The notes: a model not told the origin generated them from the sequence alone. A stretch of DNA of 52,322 bases from an uncultured Bacteroidaceae bacterium (GCA_934271655.1 CAKQRW010000019.1:1-52322), one strand, 5' to 3'; shown: positions 16,543-25,006, counted from the first letter of the stretch. Program-made: numbers and translations.

Positions 16543-17307
16543 TTAGCACAGAAACTCGGTGCATGGGGTGTTGTCGCGGTCGTTCATCAGCTTCACGAGT
16601 ATGTCGTCTCTCTTGCCGTTGGCTATGATGACGCTGATGCCAGCTGCGGCAGTCTGTTGCGCCACAGACGACTTGCTCTGCATGCCTCCGCGTCCTGCGC
16701 TCGACTTGCTTGCCTGTATGTAGTCGTCCAGGCTCTTGCCAGGCTTCACGATGCTGATGAGCCTTGATTCGGGATTGTCGGGATTGCCTGTGAACACGCC
16801 GTCGATATTGCTCAGGATGATGAGCATCTGCGAGTCGGTCATCTTGGCAATCAGTCCCGACAGCTCGTCGTTGTCTGTGAACATCAGCTCTGTCACCGAG
16901 ACGGTGTCGTTCTCGTTGACAATGGGCAGAACCTCGTTTTCGAGCATCACCCTCATGCAGTTCTCCTGGTTGGTCCTGTGCTCAGAGTCGGAGAAATTCT
17001 CTTTGGTGGTCAATACCTGTCCCACGGCGATGCCATATTCTCTGAACAGCTCGAAGTATCGGTTGATGAGCTTGGCCTGTCCCACGGCAGAGAAGAGCTG
17101 CCGCTGCTCCACGGAGTCGAGGTCATGCTGTATGTGCTTGAGTTCGCTGCGTCCGCTTGCCACGGCTCCGGAAGACACAAGGATGATCTCGTGTCCGGCT
17201 TTGCGCAGCGTGGCTATCTGGTCGACGAGGGCCGACATGCGTGTCACGTCGAGCGATCCGTCTTTCCTTGTCAGCACATTGCTTCCTATCTTGATAGTAA
17301 TTCTCAT
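16543..17307 (-). CDS. proB: Glutamate 5-kinase, short form without PUA domain
   Basis: ProB phosphorylates glutamate with ATP, the first step of proline synthesis. The 254-residue protein is only the amino-acid-kinase domain: KIGSNVLT at the start, LVSSGAVASGRSEL near 45, NENDTVSVTELMFTDNDELS near 135, and GRGGMQSKSSVAQQTAAAG near 205. The C-terminal PUA domain of the roughly 370-residue E. coli enzyme is absent, as in many Bacteroidetes. The 22-bp array at 17317-17512 begins only 10 bases upstream of the start codon, so it fills the 5' leader. Confidence 0.95.
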   Translation of the reverse strand: MRITIKIGSNVLTRKDGSLDVTRMSALVDQIATLRKAGHEIILVSSGAVASGRSELKHIQHDLDSVEQRQLFSAVGQAKLINRYFELFREYGIAVGQVLTTKENFSDSEHRTNQENCMRVMLENEVLPIVNENDTVSVTELMFTDNDELSGLIAKMTDSQMLIILSNIDGVFTGNPDNPESRLISIVKPGKSLDDYIQASKSSAGRGGMQSKSSVAQQTAAAGISVIIANGKRDDILVKLMNDRDNTPCTEFLC

Positions 17308-17316
17308 TGTATGTAT

Positions 17317-17512
17317 AAGTGTTGATAACGTGTTTGTAAGTGTTGATAACTATGTCCGCAGGTGTTGATAACTATGCTTGCGATGGTTGGCTACGGTGTT
17401 TGCAAGTGTTGATAACTATGTTTGCAGCTGTTGACAACCCTGTTTATAAGTGTTGGCATGTACGTTTGCGAATGCCGAAAGCATTGTCGGCAAGTGTTGA
17501 TAAGTTGGGCGG
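17317..17512. repeat. 22-bp tandem array, 9 copies, upstream of proB
   Basis: Nine units start at 17317, 17338, 17360, 17382, 17404, 17426, 17448, 17470 and 17492. The best copies carry AAGTGTTGATAACTATG. Copies 4 and 6-8 are strongly diverged yet the 22-bp register holds (the first unit is 21). Five copies contain TGTTGATAA, the complement of TTATCAACA, one base from a DnaA box. The array lies between the activase stop codon (17534) and the proB start. Confidence 0.9.
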
Positions 17513-17533
17513 CTCACTTCCTGTCACCGAATC

Positions 17534-18439
17534 TTATCCGCCAATCTTTGCTTCCAGTCCTGCCGATTTCATAATGTCTAAAGCGTGCTGCTGCTGTTCC
17601 TCGGTAGGAGCCTCCATCGTTACCCCTTTGGGATTGTATGCTGTGCCGAGTCTTGCGTGCTTGCCTTTGCCTATGTCGTGGTAAACCAATAGGTTCACTA
17701 TCTCGGGCTTAGTAGGTAGCGATGCCAGGAAATCGGCTGATTTTCTCAGGTTGTCGTCATCGGCATTGACTCCGACTATTAGTGGAATGCGTATCCAGAA
17801 CTTATGTCCGAGTCGGCTTACCATCCTGATGTTGTCCAGGATGCGAGAGTTGTCAACACCTGTGTATAACTTGTGCTTCCCTGCATCCATCACCTTCAAG
17901 TCCACCAAGAACAGTTCGCAACGCTTTGCCACCTTGTCCACGTCTGCTGCCGAGGCAAACAGTGTAGTGTCTACTGTGCGGTGAATGTTTCTCCTGCCCA
18001 GCTCATCGAGCAGCTGGCACAGGTAGGCGGCATCATACATGGGTTCGCCTCCGCATAGAGTCACTCCTCCGCCGCTCTCTTCCATCACCTGCCGTTCTTT
18101 CTCCACTATCTCCATCAGCTTCTCCGTCTCCCAGGCTTTGCCAGCCATCTCCAGAGCCAGTGTGGGGCATTCATCGGTGCACTTGCCGCATGAGATGCAG
18201 TGTCCCAGGTCCTTGATGCCGTCGGGGGTGAGCGTGAGGTTGTTCTCCGGACACACTTCCACGCACGACTGGCATCCGATGCATTTCTTTTTCGTGTAGA
18301 GCTTCACGGCCTTTGGCGAGATGCCTTCTGGGTTGTGGCACCACACGCATTTCAGCGGGCAGCCTTTCAGAAAGATGGTGGTGCGTATGCCCGGACCATC
18401 GTTGATGGCAAATCTTTTTATGTCGAAAATCAGAGCCAT
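17534..18439 (-). CDS. Glycyl-radical-enzyme activating protein (radical SAM), probable HypD activase
   Basis: The 301-residue radical-SAM enzyme installs the glycyl radical on its partner under anaerobic conditions. The motif C27-x3-C31-x2-C34 (CPLKCVWC) binds the SAM-dependent iron-sulfur cluster. Two further ferredoxin-type clusters are marked by CIGCQSCVEVCPEN and CISCGKCTDECP, the layout of activases for dehydratase-type glycyl radical enzymes. GGVTLCGGEPM is the SAM-binding GGE block. I start at ATG 18439 (MALIFDIKRFAIND); the longer reading has a long, unrelated N-terminus. The obvious partner is hypD, 1.5 kb away on the same strand with hsp20 in between. Confidence 0.92.
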   Translation of the reverse strand: MALIFDIKRFAINDGPGIRTTIFLKGCPLKCVWCHNPEGISPKAVKLYTKKKCIGCQSCVEVCPENNLTLTPDGIKDLGHCISCGKCTDECPTLALEMAGKAWETEKLMEIVEKERQVMEESGGGVTLCGGEPMYDAAYLCQLLDELGRRNIHRTVDTTLFASAADVDKVAKRCELFLVDLKVMDAGKHKLYTGVDNSRILDNIRMVSRLGHKFWIRIPLIVGVNADDDNLRKSADFLASLPTKPEIVNLLVYHDIGKGKHARLGTAYNPKGVTMEAPTEEQQQHALDIMKSAGLEAKIGG

Positions 18440-18902
18440 GATTCGTTTGTTTTGCAGACATTCGCGGCTGGCTACTGGCGCATCCTGCATGTCTGGTTGT
18501 TGTGTCTGGCGTTTGATGCCAGACGTGTTGCAATAATAAAGTATATAGTAATGTGTGTGAAGGGTCTGCGTCTGTGTGCGCCATGTGGCGCAGCGTGGCG
18601 TAGATGTCGCAAAGTTACTACAAAAAAATGAATCAGATGGCTTTTTGTCTTGTATATTGTGGTATGGGACTGAAATATTGTGTATTGTAGTCGCTGTCTG
18701 TTGACAAAATGTCATTGCGAGGAGGCGGCAATGCATTGCTTCATGAAAAAATGTCATCTTGGCGGCTGTGGCACGCATGTTGCAATATGTAATAGTCGAA
18801 AGCGAAAAGCTCAAGAGAGCCTCGAAAAAAGGAAGCCCGCGAGAGCCTGAACTGGAAAACAAAATAATAAAACAACGAATTTAAATTATAGGAGTTTTTA
18901 CT
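18440..18902. other. Divergent control region between the activase and hsp20 genes
   Basis: There is no gene in these 463 bases. On the minus strand TAACTTTG at 18617-18610 is a probable -7 box for the activase, giving a leader of about 170 bases. I see no consensus promoter for hsp20 on the plus strand. AAAATGTCAT occurs twice (18706 and 18748). Confidence 0.5.
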
Positions 18903-19331
18903 ATGTTACAGGTTATGCGTTCAAATAATTGGTTCCCATCATTGTTCGATGATTTTTGCAACAATGCGTTCGATACAGAGAAAAAGGCTATTTCTCCAGC
19001 CATCAATGTGATAGAAGATGCAAAGGCATACACTATGGAGTTTGCTGTTCCTGGTGTTGACAAAGACTTCTGCCGCATAAGCTTGAACGAAGACGGCAAT
19101 CTTGAGGTGGCTATAGAGAACAAGCTGGAGCACAAGGGTGAGGACAAGCACGAGCACTATCTGCGCCGCGAGTTCTGCTTCTCCAACTTCCAGCAAGCTT
19201 ATATCCTGCCAGATGATGTGGTGAAGGAAGAGATTTCCGCCACTGTCAACAATGGTATACTTACTGTCACTTTGCCAAAGATGACCAAGGAGCATATCGA
19301 GAAGGTGCAGCGCCACATAGAAATCAAATGA
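18903..19331 (+). CDS. Hsp20/alpha-crystallin small heat shock protein
   Basis: The 142-residue chaperone holds unfolding proteins in a refoldable state without ATP. The start (MLQVMRSNNWFPSLFDDFCNN) is the usual Bacteroidetes form, and the alpha-crystallin domain spans about 33-135 with YTMEFAVPGVDKDFCRISL and the closing GILTVTLPK. It is an isolated rightward gene between two leftward glycyl-radical genes, with its own terminator downstream at 19407-19453. Regulation by heat is likely from the family, but no known heat-shock operator is visible. Confidence 0.95.
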   Translation: MLQVMRSNNWFPSLFDDFCNNAFDTEKKAISPAINVIEDAKAYTMEFAVPGVDKDFCRISLNEDGNLEVAIENKLEHKGEDKHEHYLRREFCFSNFQQAYILPDDVVKEEISATVNNGILTVTLPKMTKEHIEKVQRHIEIK

Positions 19332-19406
19332 TGTGGCGTGCCAAACGGAGAAAGAAGTAATCCACGGGACTAATCCTTTTACATTGAGTCCCCAATAGAT
19401 ATACGC

Positions 19407-19453
19407 AAGATGCCAGAGTGACTTCCCAATCAGTTGCTTTGGCATCTTTTTTT
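19407..19453 (+). terminator. Terminator of hsp20
   Basis: AAGATGCCA (19407-19415) pairs with TGGCATCTT (19440-19448), followed by a T-run to 19453. The loop is long, about 24 bases. Confidence 0.75.
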
Positions 19454-19551
19454 GTTTTGGAAGCATGACGGTGCGCTCTATGGGCGTTAAGTGCCCGTCC
19501 GCATGCCGTGAAGCTGAGGCTTTGTGCGGTGCAAGCCTGGGATGCCTGTTT

Positions 19552-19675
19552 CGTTATCCATAGGTTTGCGTATCGTTTATCCATGGGATTGCGTTTCGTT
19601 ATCCATAGGATTGCGCATCGTTGTCCATAGGATTGCGCATCGTTATCCATAGGATTGCGCATCGTTATCCATAGG
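19552..19675. repeat. 22-bp tandem array, about 5.6 copies
   Basis: Units start at 19552, 19574, 19597, 19619 and 19641, with a partial unit at 19663. The consensus core is CGTTATCCATAGGATTGCG. Copy 2 has one extra base and copy 4 has G for A in TTATCC. Most copies contain TTATCCATA, one base from the DnaA box TTATCCACA. The array lies between convergent genes. Confidence 0.93.
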
Positions 19676-19816
19676 TTCTTGTGTGGCGGTGTTTATAGGT
19701 GCCGTTGGTCTGATGAAGGCACATGGCGGAATGCTGTCTATATTGGTGCATTGCTTAATGTGGCATCGCCGGTTGCTTGTTGAGGGAGTCTTCTGATTCG
19801 GAGAGCATGGGGAAAA

Positions 19817-19862
19817 GATGAAGCTCACACGTTTGCAGTCAGCAAATGTGTGAGCTTCGTCG
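19817..19862 (-). terminator. Hairpin terminator of hypD
   Basis: GAAGCTCACAC...TTTGC (from about 19820) pairs with GCAAA...GTGTGAGCTTC (to about 19858) around a five-base loop with one mismatch. On the minus strand the stem is followed by TCTTTTCC. It lies about 85 bases after the hypD stop codon. Confidence 0.6.
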
Positions 19863-19943
19863 GTTGATGGATGGTGCCGCCCTCCATGTCATTCACTGTT
19901 GTTGCATGTGGATATGCGGACTCTCTCCATGTCTGTACGGTTG

Positions 19944-22382
19944 TCAGAACTCCTCATTCTCTGTGCGCGCAATGATTTCGTTCTGGAGTTGCTCGGTCAT
20001 GTCGTTGAAGTAGTCGGAGTAGCCAGCCACGCGTACGAGAAGATCCTTGTAGTCGTCTGGCGTCTTCTGTGCGTCGAGCAGGGTCTGAGTGTCTACGATG
20101 TTGAACTGGATGTGGTGTCCGCCCATGTTGAAGTAGGCGCGGATGAGTGCCACAAGCTTTTTGAGGTCTTCCTCACGCCTGAGGAGTGACGGCACGAAGC
20201 GCACATTGAGGAGTGTGCCGCCCGACTTGGTCTGGTCGAGCTTTCCGAGCGACTTGACGACGGAAGTAGGGCCGTTGGTGTCTGCTCCGTGGGCGGGTGA
20301 TGTGCCGTCGCTGATGGCGAACTTGGCCAGTCGTCCGTTGACAGAGGCTCCGCACACAGAGCCGAAATAGTTGTGGCATGTAGTCGACAGCATGTTCAGC
20401 TGGGTCTTGCCGCCGCGTGTGTTGGGGTGTCCCTCGATGGCTTTGACGAGGTCGTCATATACCTTCACGGCTATAGAGTCGGCATAGTCGTCATCGTTGC
20501 CGAAGAATGGCGTGCGGTTCATGATGAACTGTCGCATCTTCTCGTTGCCCTCAAAGTTGCAGGCCACGGCAGAGAGTATCTCGTCCATGGTGAACTTCTT
20601 GTCCTCAAACACGTGCTTCTTCAGTGTGGAGAGGCAGTCTGTGATGGTGCCGAGTCCAGTGCACTGTATGTATGTGGTGTTGTATCGCGCTCCGCCGCTG
20701 TAGTAGTCCTTGCCTTTGGCGATGCAGTCGTCGATGAAGAGGGAGAGGAATGTGGCTGGCGCATAGAGTGAGAACATGCGCTCGATGTAGTTGTTCACCG
20801 CCAGTTTCATGTTGACGAAATAGACCATCTGCTTGTGGTAAGCCTCATAGAGCTGGTCGTAGGACGTGAACGTGCGTGGGTCGCCTGTCTCCAGGCCGAG
20901 TCTCTTGCCCGTGACGGGGTCGATGCCATTGTTGAGCGTTATCTCCAGAATCTTTGGAGTGTTCAGGTAGCCGGTGAGGATGTATGCCTCCTTGCCGAAG
21001 GCTCCCACCTCGATGCAGCCTGAGCATCCTCCCTCGTTGGCGTCTTCCTGGCTCTTGCCTTGCCGCACCAGTTCCTTGGTGTAGACATCGGGGTTGAAGC
21101 ATGAAGGGTAGCCGTGTCCCTGGCGGATGACTCTGGCTCCTGCCATGACAAACTCGTCTGGGGTGACCTTTGACACATGGATGGAGAGGCCTGGCTGCAG
21201 CTCGTGCAGTTCCTCCTGCACCTCAAGGATGATGTATGACAGTTCGTTGACGGCGTTGTTGCCGTAGCGGTCGATGCCTCCGATGTTGATGTTGGTGAAG
21301 TCGTTGTATGTGCCAGATTCAAGGGCTGTCACGCCCACCTTTGGCGGAGCAGGCTGGTTGTTGAACTTTATCCAGAAGCATGAGATGAGTTCCTTGGCCT
21401 TGTCGCGTGTGAGCGTGCCGTCCTCTATGCCTTTCTTGTAGAATGGATAGAGATGCTGGTCGATGTGTCCGGGGTTCATGCAGTCCCAGCCGTTGAGCTC
21501 TGTGACGGTGCCGAGGTGCACAAACCAGTACATCTGTATGGCTTCCTGAAGGTCGCGCGGAGCGTGGGCCGGCACCCAGCGGCACACGTCGGCTATCTTC
21601 AGCAGCTCTGCCTTCCGCTGTTCGTCGGTCTCGTCGGCCGCCATCTTCTCCGCCAGCTCGGCGTGCCGCTCGGCAAACAGTATGGCTGCGTCGCAGCTGA
21701 TGTCCATGGCCTGCAGCTCCTGCTGCTTGTCGGTAGCCTCAGGGTCGTTGATGAAGTCGAGACGGTTGAGGGCATCGGCGATGAGTGCCTTGGTGTCGAG
21801 CAGGCCTCTGTGGTACATCTTGCCGTCCATGGCTGTGTGTCCGCCAGCGCGCTGCTCCATGAACTCGGTGAAGACGCCGGCATGGTAGGCCTCTTCCCAC
21901 TCCTTGCTCACATGGCTGAAGATACGCTCGCGCTGTGTGCGTCCCTGCCAGTAGGGGATGACCTCGCGCTCGTAGGTGTCGATGTCGGCCTGCGAGATGT
22001 GGTAGGGCTGCAGCTCGCGCGAGTCGAGTGTGTGGAGGTCTTCCACTGTGTGGCAAGTGAGTTCGGGGAATGTGGGCACTGCCTTGGGCACAGGGCCTCG
22101 CTCGCCCACAATGAGCTCATCCTTGCCTATGTAGATGGTCTTCTTCTTGCATATCTCATAGAAATTGCGGGCTCTCAGGATGCAGTTGGGCATCTTGCCG
22201 TAGTTCTCCTTGTAAAATGCTGTCTCGATAAGAGCGCGCTCTATGGTGAGTGTGGTCTCGGTGTCCACGCTTTGCTGGTGCAGACGCTTGATGCGCTCGT
22301 TCATGCCTCCGTCGTTCTCTGGATACTTCAGAGAATAGTTCATCTTGCTGTGAGGAGCGCGCATTGCTTTGTTCGTTTCCAT
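19944..22382 (-). CDS. hypD: Trans-4-hydroxy-L-proline dehydratase (glycyl radical enzyme HypD)
   Basis: HypD removes water from trans-4-hydroxy-L-proline to give (S)-pyrroline-5-carboxylate. The thiyl Cys is C456 in EGGCSGCIEVGAFGKEAY and the radical Gly is G787 in RVAGYSDYF. Comparing with Clostridioides difficile HypD numbering (from memory), D278, S334, F340, C434, E436, Y450 and G765 all fall at +22 here: D300 (NGWD), S356 and F362 (ESGTYNDF), C456, E458, Y472 and G787. A constant offset with every substrate-binding residue kept is strong support against pyruvate formate-lyase or glycerol dehydratase. The start may be M27 (MNERIKRL), which would remove the extension. It lies 37 bases after the xylanase gene. 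proC is not in the window. Confidence 0.93.
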   Translation of the reverse strand: METNKAMRAPHSKMNYSLKYPENDGGMNERIKRLHQQSVDTETTLTIERALIETAFYKENYGKMPNCILRARNFYEICKKKTIYIGKDELIVGERGPVPKAVPTFPELTCHTVEDLHTLDSRELQPYHISQADIDTYEREVIPYWQGRTQRERIFSHVSKEWEEAYHAGVFTEFMEQRAGGHTAMDGKMYHRGLLDTKALIADALNRLDFINDPEATDKQQELQAMDISCDAAILFAERHAELAEKMAADETDEQRKAELLKIADVCRWVPAHAPRDLQEAIQMYWFVHLGTVTELNGWDCMNPGHIDQHLYPFYKKGIEDGTLTRDKAKELISCFWIKFNNQPAPPKVGVTALESGTYNDFTNINIGGIDRYGNNAVNELSYIILEVQEELHELQPGLSIHVSKVTPDEFVMAGARVIRQGHGYPSCFNPDVYTKELVRQGKSQEDANEGGCSGCIEVGAFGKEAYILTGYLNTPKILEITLNNGIDPVTGKRLGLETGDPRTFTSYDQLYEAYHKQMVYFVNMKLAVNNYIERMFSLYAPATFLSLFIDDCIAKGKDYYSGGARYNTTYIQCTGLGTITDCLSTLKKHVFEDKKFTMDEILSAVACNFEGNEKMRQFIMNRTPFFGNDDDYADSIAVKVYDDLVKAIEGHPNTRGGKTQLNMLSTTCHNYFGSVCGASVNGRLAKFAISDGTSPAHGADTNGPTSVVKSLGKLDQTKSGGTLLNVRFVPSLLRREEDLKKLVALIRAYFNMGGHHIQFNIVDTQTLLDAQKTPDDYKDLLVRVAGYSDYFNDMTEQLQNEIIARTENEEF

Positions 22383-22419
22383 AAGTCGTTTGTTATAGTG
22401 TGTTGTTCTTCTTGGTGCA

Positions 22420-24765
22420 TTATTCCTTCACTACCTTCTTGCCGTTGACGATGTAAAGGCCTGCCGGCAGAGAGGAGAAGTCGGTGCCGTCGGCATAGCG
22501 GCGTCCGCTGATGCTGTATATGCCTTCTTTGCCGTCGGTGTCAGCCTCGCCGTTGCCGGCCTCCACCTGGCTGATGCCTGTCGGGATGCCTCCGAAGCCG
22601 CGCACCCAGCCGGCATAGACATGCTTGCGATAGTAGTTGATGTCCCAGATGCCTACAGGTGTGTTGGCGCGCCAGCCGCTGCTGGCAGGCGAGTCGGTAG
22701 GGCACCACTGGCAGATGCCCCATTGCTGATTGGCCGGGATTATCTTGAGGTATTGCTTGATGATCCACTCGTAGTAGTCGGCCATGCGCTTGTGCATGGC
22801 CTCGGTCATGTCGGCCGTGGCCACAGCCTTGCCGTTGGCGTCGTCCATGCCCATGTCGAGTTCGCTGACACGCACGTATTTGCCCGATTTCGCCATGAGG
22901 TAGAACATCTGCGTGATGTACTTCTTGCGGTTGTTGAGGTCGTTGTCGTTCATGCTGCATGAGATGTGCATCTGCGTGCCGATGCCGTCAATGTGCGTGA
23001 CACCGTCGGCCTCCCATTTCTTTATCCAATTGATGAGCGAGCGGAGCTTCTGGTTGTTGTCCCAGTAGCTCTCAAGGTTGTAGTCGTTGATGAAGAGCTT
23101 CACGTCTTCCGGGCCATACTTGCGGGCCAGCCTGCAGGCCTGGCGCACATACTCAAGGTCGCCCATGTAGTCCTGCCAGTAGAAGGAGCTGCCGCCCACG
23201 TCCCATGTGCCGCTCTTGTAGCCGTCGGAGTGCTGCAGGTCGTAGTAGCCGTCGCCGTCGCTGTCGCCGCCCGAGATGGCCTCATTGACGAGGTCCCATG
23301 CCTTGACCTTTCCTCCGCATGCTTCCATCATGCCTTTTATCCATTTGTCCATGGCGTAGACGAGTGTGTCGTGGCGCTCTTGTGCGGTGAGCGGTGTGCT
23401 TGACGGGAGATAGATGTAGCTCACGTTCTCGCACACGGATGGTGTCTCCACTCCTCCGCCGTATTGCTTGACACGGAAGGATGACATGTCTGTCCCCTCG
23501 AAGTCGCCGTTGGCTATTCTCTCCTCGCCGTTTATCTTGAGGCTGACGTTGTCAAAGTAGTAGGCATTGGCGTCTGCCAGTTCGCTGAGGTTGATGGCTA
23601 TGCTCTTGCCCGACTTGGCGAGAGTGCCTGACAGCTTTACGTTTTTCCACTCTGTGGTGAACGGTATGTTGCCTATGGCCTCATAGTGCACGTAGCTGGA
23701 TGGGTCGTTGTGTATCTGTGTCGATGCTGTGGCGGCCTTGTCGGCACGCACGTCGGCAGAGAACTCAAACTTGGCTCCGGCGCTGAAGCTGCCTGGCACG
23801 AGCCATGCCTGGTTGTCGTAGACCTCGCTGTGGCGCTCTGTGGCCTCGGCCTTGAGGCAGCGGCGGTCTTCGGATATGGTCTTGCCTTTCTTTGGCACTT
23901 CAAACTTGATGTCCTTTATATATATGTCGCCGACAAAGTCGCCGCATTGGATGAGGAAGAAGTTGCTGGCCATGGTGGCCTTGTAGTTGAGCGTGACCTC
24001 TTTCCATGTGGTGGAGAAGGCCACGTCGCCGCTGGTGCCTCCGTTCCAGTCGCCCAGCTTGGTGTGAAGCTTTCCGGCCTTGGAGCCTTTGACCATCATG
24101 GTCATGCGGTAGGTCTTTCCCTTGTCGGTGAGGATGTCTGTGCATGAAAGGAACTGCACTTCCCATGAGCCTTGCTTCTTGGTGCAATGTATGTTGAGGC
24201 CGTCATCTGCGCTGAATGACAGCTTGTAGCCGTATTTCGACTCGTCGCTTTTCCATCCCACATTCTGGTTGGTGCGGAAGTCCTTCTCGTAGACTGGCAC
24301 GTAGACTGTCACGTCGCCGTCTGCGAGGTCTTGCGCAGGCTTGTCCTGCAGGAGCTTGCTCAGCCAGCCTATAGGCTGCTGGGAGTGCCATGCGAGAGTG
24401 TGTCCGTACACCTGTAGCCCTGCGTCTGTGACCGTGTTGACAAACTTCTTCACGGTGGAGAAGTTCATGTTGCCGTTGCCGTCAACGCAGCTCGCCATCT
24501 TCATGGCATTGCCAGCTACGGTCTCGTTGGCGTTGCGGTTGATAAGGTTGCGCACGGTGCTGTTGTTGAGATAGTCGTTGGCAATGGTGGCTATGGCCAG
24601 GCGGAAGGTAGGGTACTTGTCGCGGTTGACGTATTCCTTGAGGTCTGTGTAGTCGTCAAGGTATCGGTAGTCGGGATTGTCCGGCTTGCCTTTTTCGAAA
24701 TTGTACTGCGCCATGCTTGGCACTGCCATTCCGAGGCATAGAATGAGGGAGTAAATTTTTTTCAT
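22420..24765 (-). CDS. GH10 endo-1,4-beta-xylanase with inserted carbohydrate-binding modules
   Basis: The secreted 781-residue enzyme has a signal peptide (about 1-20, MKKIYSLILCLGMAVPSMAQ). The GH10 barrel starts at about 25-125 (VYGHTLAWHSQQPIGWL), is interrupted at about 135-440 by two CBM4/22-like beta-sandwich modules (each with a WKSD/WE-type start and a YxDNVS-type end), then resumes. The acid/base is E495 (WDLVNEA) and the nucleophile E635 (VRVSELDMG). Such inserted modules are known in Bacteroides and Prevotella xylanases. The last 35 residues (YSISGRRY...GLYIVNGKKVVKE) resemble a type IX secretion sorting domain. The start is the ATG at 24765; the open frame continues upstream without family homology. 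hypD follows after 37 bases. Confidence 0.93.
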   Translation of the reverse strand: MKKIYSLILCLGMAVPSMAQYNFEKGKPDNPDYRYLDDYTDLKEYVNRDKYPTFRLAIATIANDYLNNSTVRNLINRNANETVAGNAMKMASCVDGNGNMNFSTVKKFVNTVTDAGLQVYGHTLAWHSQQPIGWLSKLLQDKPAQDLADGDVTVYVPVYEKDFRTNQNVGWKSDESKYGYKLSFSADDGLNIHCTKKQGSWEVQFLSCTDILTDKGKTYRMTMMVKGSKAGKLHTKLGDWNGGTSGDVAFSTTWKEVTLNYKATMASNFFLIQCGDFVGDIYIKDIKFEVPKKGKTISEDRRCLKAEATERHSEVYDNQAWLVPGSFSAGAKFEFSADVRADKAATASTQIHNDPSSYVHYEAIGNIPFTTEWKNVKLSGTLAKSGKSIAINLSELADANAYYFDNVSLKINGEERIANGDFEGTDMSSFRVKQYGGGVETPSVCENVSYIYLPSSTPLTAQERHDTLVYAMDKWIKGMMEACGGKVKAWDLVNEAISGGDSDGDGYYDLQHSDGYKSGTWDVGGSSFYWQDYMGDLEYVRQACRLARKYGPEDVKLFINDYNLESYWDNNQKLRSLINWIKKWEADGVTHIDGIGTQMHISCSMNDNDLNNRKKYITQMFYLMAKSGKYVRVSELDMGMDDANGKAVATADMTEAMHKRMADYYEWIIKQYLKIIPANQQWGICQWCPTDSPASSGWRANTPVGIWDINYYRKHVYAGWVRGFGGIPTGISQVEAGNGEADTDGKEGIYSISGRRYADGTDFSSLPAGLYIVNGKKVVKE

Positions 24766-24832
24766 GTGTGCTACGCTTTTGTTGGATAATATGTGAAAAT
24801 GCTGTGTAGGGCGTGAAGCTGTAATCAGCCTA

Positions 24833-24840
24833 CAAAGGTA
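24833..24840 (-). promoter_or_regulatory. -7 box for the xylanase-hypD unit
   Basis: TACCTTTG on the minus strand fits TAnnTTTG and lies 68 bases before the xylanase start. No TTTG is correctly spaced upstream. On the other strand TTACTTTG at 24914-24921 with TTG 20 bases earlier is a weak candidate for the rightward desulfidase gene. Confidence 0.45.
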
Positions 24841-25006
24841 GCTATTTTTTTTTGAATACATGCCATGATGGCAAAATTGTGACGTTTTGCTTGTGTAACT
24901 CATTTTTTTTGCCTTACTTTGTAAAAAAAAGAGGATATTGTCATGTCCACGAGTTTTTTTATGGCCCGTAATGTGGCAGAAATGCGTCTGACGACGTAGT
25001 ATATGT

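Larger units (their letters stand above)
19332..19943. other. Region between convergent hsp20 and hypD
   Basis: These 612 bases hold the hsp20 terminator, a 22-bp tandem array at 19552-19675 and a hairpin at 19817-19862 serving hypD. No gene is supported. Confidence 0.6.

Noticed and set aside
18440..18862. N-terminal extension of the activase to 442 residues
   Set aside because: Family members begin right before the FDIKRFAINDGPG block, and the TAACTTTG box at 18610-18617 lies within the extension.
17317..19675. Chromosomal origin of replication
   Set aside because: Only near matches to DnaA boxes are present, with no AT-rich unwinding region or dnaA/dnaN/gidA neighbours. It is kept only as a binding-cluster hypothesis.
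21453..22448. 331-codon rightward frame opposite hypD
   Set aside because: It is antisense to hypD, whose active-site residues are all conserved, and it has no motifs of its own.
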